A DNA stretch of 64,000 bases from positions 62,001 through 126,000 of the forward strand of contig DDJC01000049.1 of NCBI GenBank assembly GCA_002339015.1, read 5' to 3'. Source of the stretch: Burkholderiales bacterium UBA1834 (GTDB lineage: Bacteria > Pseudomonadota > Gammaproteobacteria > Burkholderiales > Burkholderiaceae_C). Shown one piece after another: positions 56,369 to 64,000 of this stretch. The position numbers and the translations under genes were made by a program. Numbering within the stretch: position 1 is the stretch's first letter; every line of letters begins with the position of its first letter. Below the pieces are notes generated by a model. That model was not told the DNA's origin and did no database searches. It was given only the letters and a program-made list of their open reading frames with translations.

Positions 56369-58072
56369 TCAAGCCGCCTTCTTCTGCTCATCCCGCAGCT
56401 CGCGCCGCAGGATCTTGCCCACGTTCGTCTTGGGCAGATCGTCGCGGAACTCGATGTACTTCGGGCACTTGTAGCCCGTCAGCTGCTCCTTGCAGAAGCG
56501 TGCCAGGTCTTCCTCGGCCAGCGTCGGGTCCTTCTTGACCACGTACAGCTTCACCGCCTCGCCAGACTTCGCATCCGGCACGCCCACCGCCGCGCACTCC
56601 ACCACGCCGGGGTGCATGTTCACCACCTGCTCCACCTCGTTCGGGTACACGTTGAAGCCCGACACCAGGATCATGTCCTTCTTGCGGTCCACGATCTTGC
56701 ACAGGCCGGTGGCGTCCATCACGCCCACGTCGCCGGTGCGGAAGTAGCCGTCGGCCGTCATCACCTTGGCGGTCTCGTCAGGGCGGTTCCAGTAGCCGGC
56801 CATCACCTGCGGGCCACGGATGGCGATCTCACCCGGCTCGCCAATGGGCAGTTCGTTGCCGGCATCGTCCAGGATGGCGATCTCCGTCGAGGGCACCGGC
56901 AGACCGATGGCGCCGTTGAAGGCCGCGTTGTCCAGGCGGTTGATGGTGGCCACCGGCGAAGTCTCGGACAGACCGTAGCCCTCCACGATCGGACAGCCCG
57001 TGACCTGCTTCCACTTGTCGGCCGTGGCTTGCTGCACGGCCATGCCACCGCCGTTGCACACGCGCAGGCCCGAGAAATCGAGCTTGTTGAAATCAGGGTG
57101 GTTGACCAGGCCGTTGTACAGCGTGTTCACCGCCGGGAACTGGTTCACCTTGAAGCTCTGCAGCGTCTTGATGAAGCCCGGGATGTCACGCGGGTTGGCG
57201 ATCAGGATGTTCAGGCTGCCCATGCGCGCGCCCACCATGTAGCAGGCCGTCAGCGCGAAGATGTGGTACAGCGGCAGCGCGCACACACCCACCAGCTGCT
57301 CGTTGCCGTTCTTGTCCAGCTCGGGCTTGAACCAGGCCTCGACCTGCAGGATGTTGGCCACGATGTTGCTGTGCAGCAGCGTTGCGCCCTTGGACACGCC
57401 GGTGGTGCCGCCCGTGTACTGCAGGAAGGCCACATCGCTCGACTTGATCGTGGGGCGCGTGAACTTGGCGTTCGCACCCTGGGCCATCATGTCGTTGAAG
57501 CGGATCACCTGGCGGCCGTTGCCCTTGGGCAGCGAGAACTCGGGCACCATCTTCTTGACGTGGCGCACCACGAAGTTCACCAGCTTGCCCTTGGCCCAGG
57601 GCAGCATGTCGCCCATGGCGGCCAGCACCACATGCTTGATCGGCGTGCGCTCGATCACCTCTTGCAGCGTGACGGCGAAGTTCTCGAGGATGACGATGGC
57701 CTCGGCGCCCGAATCCTTGAGCTGGTGCTCCAGTTCGCGGGGCGTGTACAGCGGGTTCACGTTGACAACGACATAGCCGGCGCGCAGCACGGCCGCGATC
57801 GCGACCATGTACTGAGGCACGTTGGGCATCATCAGCGCCACGCGCGCGCCCTGCTTCAGGCCCTTCGATTGCAGCCACGCGGCCATCACCTTGGAGGCTT
57901 CGTCGAACTGCTCGAACGTCCAGCGGGCGCCCATGAAGGCCGCCGAATCACGCCGCGCAAACTTCTTGAACGATTCATCCAGAAGATCGGCCAGCGAGTT
58001 GTAGATGCTCGGGTCGATCTCGGCGGGCACACCAGGTTGGTAGTGGGCCAGCCAGGGCTTCGCGCTTGCCAT
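56369..58072 (-). CDS. fadD: Long-chain acyl-CoA synthetase (AMP-forming)
   Basis: Fatty-acid CoA ligase of 567 residues that activates long-chain fatty acids for beta-oxidation or lipid synthesis at the inner membrane. The AMP-binding P-loop-like motif is YTGGTTGVSKGATLLH. YGLSETSPVA and the linker motif YFRTGDVGVMDATG with DRKKDMILVSGFNVYPNE follow, and the C-terminal Lys region PKTNVGKILRRELR is intact. The start is taken at 58072 because GAGGAT stands 8 bp before it; an ATG at 58087 is possible. A terminator and a structured repeat follow its 3' end. Confidence 0.94.
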   Translation of the reverse strand: MASAKPWLAHYQPGVPAEIDPSIYNSLADLLDESFKKFARRDSAAFMGARWTFEQFDEASKVMAAWLQSKGLKQGARVALMMPNVPQYMVAIAAVLRAGYVVVNVNPLYTPRELEHQLKDSGAEAIVILENFAVTLQEVIERTPIKHVVLAAMGDMLPWAKGKLVNFVVRHVKKMVPEFSLPKGNGRQVIRFNDMMAQGANAKFTRPTIKSSDVAFLQYTGGTTGVSKGATLLHSNIVANILQVEAWFKPELDKNGNEQLVGVCALPLYHIFALTACYMVGARMGSLNILIANPRDIPGFIKTLQSFKVNQFPAVNTLYNGLVNHPDFNKLDFSGLRVCNGGGMAVQQATADKWKQVTGCPIVEGYGLSETSPVATINRLDNAAFNGAIGLPVPSTEIAILDDAGNELPIGEPGEIAIRGPQVMAGYWNRPDETAKVMTADGYFRTGDVGVMDATGLCKIVDRKKDMILVSGFNVYPNEVEQVVNMHPGVVECAAVGVPDAKSGEAVKLYVVKKDPTLAEEDLARFCKEQLTGYKCPKYIEFRDDLPKTNVGKILRRELRDEQKKAA

Positions 58073-58289
58073 GCTTGTCATCCTCATTCTTCAAAAAACG
58101 AAAAAAAGCGCCCAGGGGGCGTCCGCAAAACAATTACAGGCATTCTGCAACAGTTCCACACACCTAAGGCGCCATTCAGACGCGGGGCTTCCTGGGGTCT
58201 TCCCGTACTTTAGGGCAATCTGGAATCAAATGTTTCCCTTTATGATCCCTCGCTTACGTGGAGTCCCCCAAATACGTCACGGCCCGCCC

Positions 58290-58826
58290 ATGAGTACTGC
58301 CCAGCCCACCCCCGCGTCGCCCAGACGGCGCTGGTTCCTCAAGACCACCCTGGCCGTGGTGGCCGTCGGTGCGGCCGTCGGTGGCGGCATCTGGGTTCGC
58401 CGCGGCTTCGATGGCAGCGCCCTCACGCCGCACGGCCGGGAGGTGTTCAAGGCGGTGGCCCGCGGCGTGCTGGGGCCCCTGCTGCCTGCGCCCGGCACCC
58501 CTGAGCGCGAGGCCATGCTCACACGCTACCTGGGCAACCTGGAAGCCCTGATCAACAGCCTGCCCAAGGCCAAGCGTGACCAGATCAGCCTGCTGGCCGG
58601 CATGCTGGCCAACGCGCCCACCCGCTGGATGCTCTCCGGCATGTGGACGTCCTGGGCCGACGCCAGCGACGAGCAGGTGATCCAGGCCCTGCGCGAACTG
58701 CAGTCCTCCGACTCCCTGGTGCCCAACATTTCCTACGCGGCCGCGCGCGCCCTGACGTGCATGGCCTACTTCACCATCCCCGACTACTGGTCTCATGTGG
58801 GCTACCCCGGCCCGATGGCGATATGA
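58290..58826 (+). CDS. Tat-signal small protein partner of GMC oxidoreductase
   Basis: A 178-residue protein with an N-terminal twin-arginine signal (SPRRRWFLKTTLAVVAVGAA), followed by a mainly helical mature part (AVARGVLGPLLPAPGTPERE, then RDQISLLAGMLANAPTRW). It overlaps the start of the GMC flavoenzyme by four bases (ATGA). The arrangement resembles the small Tat subunit that precedes the flavin subunit in gluconate 2-dehydrogenase-type enzymes. Because the flavoenzyme lacks a signal peptide, this protein may carry it across the membrane. No enzymatic motif is seen. Confidence 0.8.
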   Translation: MSTAQPTPASPRRRWFLKTTLAVVAVGAAVGGGIWVRRGFDGSALTPHGREVFKAVARGVLGPLLPAPGTPEREAMLTRYLGNLEALINSLPKAKRDQISLLAGMLANAPTRWMLSGMWTSWADASDEQVIQALRELQSSDSLVPNISYAAARALTCMAYFTIPDYWSHVGYPGPMAI

Positions 58827-60436
58827 GCAAACAGCCCGATGTTTTTCGCGACGGCATGCAGCAGCATGGCTGGAAGATCTTCAATGGTGAACAAGGCCTG
58901 CCCGAGAAGCTGAGCTGCGATGTCGTGATCGTCGGCACCGGCGCCGGCGCCGGCATCACGGCCGAGGTGCTCACCCGCGCCGGCCTGGATGTGATCCTGC
59001 TCGAAGAAGGCCCGCTCAAGACCAGCAGCGACTTCAACCAGAAGGAGACCGAGGCCTACACCACGCTCTATCAAGAGAGCGCCGCGCGGGCCAACGTCGA
59101 CAACAGCATCGCCGTCCTGCAGGGCCGCTGCGTGGGCGGCACCACCGTCATCAACTGGACGAGCTCCTTCCGCACCCCGCCGGACACCCTCAAGTACTGG
59201 CAGGACCGTTTCGGCCTGAAGGACTACACCGTCGAATCGATGGCGCCGTGGTTCCAGCAGGCCGAAACCCGCCTGGGCGTGGCCGCCTGGGAGGTGCCCC
59301 CCAACCCGAACAACGAGTTGCTGCGCACGGGTTCGACCAAGCTCAACATTCCCTCGCACGTGATCCCACGCAACGTGCGCGGCTGCTGGAACATCGGCTC
59401 GTGCGGCATGGGCTGCCCCACCAATGCCAAGCAGTCCATGCTGGTCACCACCATCCCGGCCGCGCTCACGGCCGGTGCCCGCCTGTACTACCAGACCCGC
59501 GCCGAATCCTTCACCATCCAGGATGGCAAGGTCCAGCAACTCAAGTGCGTGGGCATCCGCCAGAACGGTGACAAGGTGTCGGACAAGGTCCTGACCATCA
59601 CCGCCAAGCACTACGTGGTCTCGGGCGGCGCCATCAACTCGCCCGCCCTGCTCAAGCGCTCGGACGTGCCTGATCCGCACGGCCTGATCGGCAAGCGCAC
59701 CTTCCTGCACCCGGTGTCCTTCTCGTCGGCCGTGTACGCCGACAAGGTCGAGGGCTGGACAGGCGCGCCGCAGTCCATCTACTCAGACCACTTCCTGCAC
59801 ACCGGCCCTGTAGATGGCCCCATCGGCTACAAGATCGAGGCCGCGCCCATCCACCCGGGTCTGGTGTCCGTGCTGCTGGGCGGCATCGCCGGGGACCTGG
59901 CCGAGCGGCTCAAGCACTACCCGCACACGCAGATGCTGCTCTCGCTGATGCGTGACGGCTTCCACCCCGAGTCGGAAGGCGGCAGCGTGTTCCTGAACAT
60001 GGACGGCTCACCGCTGCTGCACTACCAGCTCACGCCTTATGTGCTCGACGGCTTCCGCCGCTCGCTGCTCAGCATGGCCGAGATCCAGTTCGCCGCCGGC
60101 GCGCAGAAGGTGCTGCCCTACCACCAGCAGGGCAAGTACTACACCAGCTGGGCCGAAGCCCAGAAAGCCATCAACGCGTTCGACATGCGCCCCTTCCTGA
60201 CCGGCGCCGGCAGCGCGCACGTGATGGGCGGCTGCGCCATGGCGGGTGATGAGCAACGCGGCGTGGTGCAGCCCGATGGCGTGCACTGGCACGTGTCCAA
60301 CCTGTCGGTGCACGATGGCTCCGTGTTCCCGACCAGCGTGGGCGCCAACCCGCAGCTGTCGATCTACGGCACCACCAACCGCCTGGCCACTCAGCTGGCC
60401 AAGCGGCTGTCCGGGAAGGATGTGGCGCTGGTCTGA
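58823..60436 (+). CDS. GMC family FAD-dependent oxidoreductase
   Basis: Flavoenzyme of 537 residues in the glucose-methanol-choline group, resembling long-chain alcohol oxidases and membrane alcohol dehydrogenase flavin subunits. The FAD motif is VVIVGTGAGAGITAEVLTRA. The GMC signature GRCVGGTTVINWTSSFRTP, a segment WNIGSCGMGCPTNAKQSML with several cysteines, and active-site GSAHVMGGCAM and SVGANPQLSIYGTTNRLA are present. It has no signal peptide and follows the Tat protein with overlapping start. The substrate, perhaps a fatty alcohol or sterol given the neighbouring fadD, is inferred only. Confidence 0.88.
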   Translation: MSKQPDVFRDGMQQHGWKIFNGEQGLPEKLSCDVVIVGTGAGAGITAEVLTRAGLDVILLEEGPLKTSSDFNQKETEAYTTLYQESAARANVDNSIAVLQGRCVGGTTVINWTSSFRTPPDTLKYWQDRFGLKDYTVESMAPWFQQAETRLGVAAWEVPPNPNNELLRTGSTKLNIPSHVIPRNVRGCWNIGSCGMGCPTNAKQSMLVTTIPAALTAGARLYYQTRAESFTIQDGKVQQLKCVGIRQNGDKVSDKVLTITAKHYVVSGGAINSPALLKRSDVPDPHGLIGKRTFLHPVSFSSAVYADKVEGWTGAPQSIYSDHFLHTGPVDGPIGYKIEAAPIHPGLVSVLLGGIAGDLAERLKHYPHTQMLLSLMRDGFHPESEGGSVFLNMDGSPLLHYQLTPYVLDGFRRSLLSMAEIQFAAGAQKVLPYHQQGKYYTSWAEAQKAINAFDMRPFLTGAGSAHVMGGCAMAGDEQRGVVQPDGVHWHVSNLSVHDGSVFPTSVGANPQLSIYGTTNRLATQLAKRLSGKDVALV

Positions 60437-61296
60437 GCCGCCACCGCCTCGCCCAGGATCGACGCCGCAGGCAAGGGCTGGTTGTGCGACACGCGCCGCG
60501 CACTGCCCGAGCCCAGGCGCCAGGCCACCCAGCCTACGCAGGCCGCCAGCGCCAGGTGGCGCATGGCATGGCCGCTGATCAGCTGGCCTGTCCAGTCGAA
60601 GAAAGGCCGGTCGGCCCAGTCCACCGTCTGGGCTACCACGAAGCTCAGCTGCGATCGCATCCAGTCCTGGCGTGACAGCAGGTGGCCATGCAGGGTCCAG
60701 GCCCCGGTGGCCACCAGCGCGATGGGGCTCAGTTCCAGCCAGATCAGCGGGCGCAGATCACCCACGCCCCACACGTGCAGGCTGTAGAGCCACCAGATGC
60801 CCCCGAGCAAGGTGGCGATCAGCGCGGTGGCGATGGCCGGACCCAGCCCGAAGCGCCGGTCGATGCGCTCGGCCAGGAAGGCCGCGGCGAACAATGAACA
60901 GGCCGCCGATCGAGGCACCTGATCCCAGATGAAAGACACGTCACTGGGCCTCCAGTGGTAGACCATGCCCCCCACCGTGGCCAGCATCTGACAGCAGAAG
61001 AACCAGCCCCACACCCAGCGCAAAGGCTCATCACCGGGCAAGCGGCTGACGCGCCACAGGCCCCACAACCCAATGGGCAGCAACGGCAGGTGCGACCACA
61101 CGTTGACGGCATACGGCATTCCCCACAGGGACCGCTGATCGGCGAACTGGTGCATGTGCGGCACCAGGCTCACCGGCCCCCAGGCCACCAGCCCCGCGGC
61201 GCCCGCCAGCGCCATCGCGAACACCAGGGCCACGGTCGAGCGCCGCGACAGCACGGAAGACACTTGGGCAGCTTCGATGGAGGGGGGGTTGGACAT
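60391..61296 (-). CDS. Multi-pass membrane protein, possibly CREST/alkaline-ceramidase-like
   Basis: Integral membrane protein of 301 residues with about seven hydrophobic segments. Spaced polar residues within them, GGMVYHWRPSD, FIWDQVPRS and SGHAMRHLALA (His, Asp and His-x-x-x-His), recall the metal-site pattern of the CREST superfamily of membrane hydrolases. That assignment is tentative. Its 3' end overlaps the 3' end of the GMC gene by 46 bp on the opposite strand. If it is a lipid hydrolase it would fit the neighbouring lipid genes. Confidence 0.6.
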   Translation of the reverse strand: MSNPPSIEAAQVSSVLSRRSTVALVFAMALAGAAGLVAWGPVSLVPHMHQFADQRSLWGMPYAVNVWSHLPLLPIGLWGLWRVSRLPGDEPLRWVWGWFFCCQMLATVGGMVYHWRPSDVSFIWDQVPRSAACSLFAAAFLAERIDRRFGLGPAIATALIATLLGGIWWLYSLHVWGVGDLRPLIWLELSPIALVATGAWTLHGHLLSRQDWMRSQLSFVVAQTVDWADRPFFDWTGQLISGHAMRHLALAACVGWVAWRLGSGSARRVSHNQPLPAASILGEAVAAQTSATSFPDSRLAS

Positions 61297-61430
61297 GGTG
61301 AACGGCAGGTCTGGCAGGCATGCAGACAGCGCGATCCTCCCGCAATAGCGGACAAGCGTTCAATGCTAACCCCCTAGAAACAAAGCAACAAGTGCCGTTA
61401 CAGCTGACGGCTCAGCGCCATCCAGGCATG

Positions 61431-61454
61431 AAAAAACCCCGCCGGAGCGGGGTT
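61431..61454 (-). terminator. Rho-independent terminator of ompA
   Basis: On the minus strand AACCCCGC (61454-61447) and GCGGGGTT (61442-61435) form an 8-bp stem with a 4-nt loop, followed by TTTT. It lies about 60 bp after the ompA stop. Confidence 0.82.
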
Positions 61455-61513
61455 CTCGTTGCTTGCGTTCCGGGCAGGCCTGGACAGACCTGCGCAGGAC
61501 GGCGAAGGCTTGC

Positions 61514-62146
61514 TTACTTGGCGCGGGTGCCGACCACTTCGATTTCCACGCGGCGGTTCTTGGCGCGGCCATCGGCGGACTTGTTGTCAGCCACGGGTTG
61601 CAGTTCGCCCTTGCCTTCGGTGTAGACGCGGTTGGCTTCGATGCCCTTGCCGGTCAGGTAGGCCTTGACGGCTTCGGAGCGGCGCACCGACAGCTTCTGG
61701 TTGTAGGCCTCAGTGCCGACGGAGTCGGTGTGACCCACGGCGATGATGACTTCCAGGTTCAGGTCCTTGACCTTGTCGGCCAGGTCGTCCAGCTTGGCCT
61801 TGCCTTCGGGCTTGAGCACAGCCTTGTCGAAGTCGAAGAAGGCGTCAGCGGCGAAGCTCACCTTTTCGCTGGCGGGCGCGGGCGGCACCACCACGGGGGC
61901 GGGAGCAGCAGGTGCCGGAGCAGGGGCAGCAGCCGGAGCGGGCGCGGCCGGGGCGGGCACGCCGTCGCAACCTTGCACACCGGTGGCCGGGGTCCAGAAG
62001 GCATCGCGCCAGCACAGTTCATTGGTGCCGTTCTTCCACACGGTGCCGTCGCTGCCGCGCCAGTTGTCGATCGCCTGGGCTTGGGCCGCACCGGCGGTCA
62101 GGGCAGCAACAGCGAACAGGGCGGCAATGTTGTTCAGTTTTTTCAT
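61514..62146 (-). CDS. ompA: OmpA-family outer-membrane protein
   Basis: Cell-envelope protein of 210 residues. A signal peptide (KKLNNIAALFAVAALTAGAA, cleaved after AQA) is followed by a short N-terminal part with two cysteines (NELCWRDAFWTPATG, then QGCDG). A Pro/Ala-rich linker comes next, then a C-terminal peptidoglycan-binding OmpA domain (GHTDSVGTEAYNQKLSVRRS, ending GRAKNRRVEIEV). There is no room for an eight-stranded barrel, so it ties the peptidoglycan to the envelope rather than forming a pore. The start at 62146 is that of the signal peptide. It is divergent from gyrA, with about 280 bp between them. Confidence 0.92.
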   Translation of the reverse strand: MKKLNNIAALFAVAALTAGAAQAQAIDNWRGSDGTVWKNGTNELCWRDAFWTPATGVQGCDGVPAPAAPAPAAAPAPAPAAPAPVVVPPAPASEKVSFAADAFFDFDKAVLKPEGKAKLDDLADKVKDLNLEVIIAVGHTDSVGTEAYNQKLSVRRSEAVKAYLTGKGIEANRVYTEGKGELQPVADNKSADGRAKNRRVEIEVVGTRAK

Positions 62147-62427
62147 GTGAATCCTTACGTTGGTCGACGTTTGACGGCAGCCAAGCTGCCTGGGGTCCCT
62201 TTTGGCTGGGGCAACCAACGGGGGTATACCCTAGCGAATAACGCACAACCCATTCTGCCATAGGCGGCTCAAGGCTCAAGTCAAGTCCCTCAGACAGGTC
62301 CTTACAGCCTTCACTTGTTGCTGTGTTACGACAAGCAGCGCGGCCGGGTGTCTGGAAAAGCGAGCGAAAACCTCCCCGCGCGCGCGATCTACAATCGGGG
62401 GTTGCCCAGCGCATCCCACCATCACGC

Positions 62428-64000
<1,573 letters not shown>

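Overview
The window is GC-rich DNA densely packed with genes from a motile, flagellated Gram-negative bacterium, most likely a betaproteobacterium of the order Burkholderiales. The evidence is the gene order: aroB-dgt, hemC-hemD-hemX-hemY, gmk-rpoZ-spoT beside greB, and yicC next to a kinase/phosphatase pair followed by rph-rdgB-hemW. The 67-residue omega subunit and a short OmpA upstream of gyrA fit the same group. The species cannot be named from sequence alone.

Layout. 1-1507: end of aroB, then dgt. 1538-4221: two divergent glycosyltransferase genes, one fused to a methyltransferase domain, beside the flagellar cluster. 4222-10111: two flagellins, the filament cap fliD, chaperones fliS and fliT, and a YcgR-type PilZ flagellar brake, with recognisable sigma-28 promoters. 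10157-14369: heme synthesis hemC-hemD-hemX-hemY. 14466-14542: tRNA-Arg(ACG). 14632-19768: cytochrome b561 and a PepSY protein, then a TonB siderophore receptor, an FMN alpha-hydroxy-acid dehydrogenase and PiuC, with a Fur-box-like site. 19997-25535: a TVP38-type membrane protein, an HTH/pseudo-receiver regulator, greB, spoT, rpoZ and gmk. 25649-39472: a large iron-linked block on the minus strand holding fecI-fecR-TonB receptor, then a DUF4198 gene leading a tripartite RND efflux operon with two permeases. 39723-46534: MscS channel, yicC, Ser/Thr kinase, PP2C phosphatase, rph, rdgB and hemW. 46634-48322: a Tat-exported cholesterol oxidase. 48337-56301: an accessory segment bounded by two inverted copies of a structured repeat. 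56369-61296: acyl-CoA ligase, a two-gene GMC oxidoreductase and a multi-pass membrane protein. 61514-64000: ompA and the start of gyrA.

Themes. Iron and heme recur: three Fur-box-like sites sit before the first siderophore receptor, the fecI-fecR-receptor set and the DUF4198-RND operon, while hemCDXY and hemW supply heme. Motility genes (fliC x2, fliD, fliS, fliT, ycgR) lie next to glycosyltransferases that may modify flagellin.

Most interesting parts. (1) A 1372-residue protein at 51442-55560 joins a HigA-type antitoxin DNA-binding domain to a possible nuclease-like segment, a P-loop-like segment without the lysine, and a long alpha-helical region. It has no HigB partner, and a perfect 34-bp palindrome overlaps its promoter. 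It looks like an undescribed, self-regulated defence or regulatory protein. (2) Two inverted copies of a 270-290-bp element (48337-48605 and 56010-56301) keep the same fold while the stem sequences differ, so compensatory changes are visible by eye. This suggests an uncharacterised structured RNA or hairpin DNA element.
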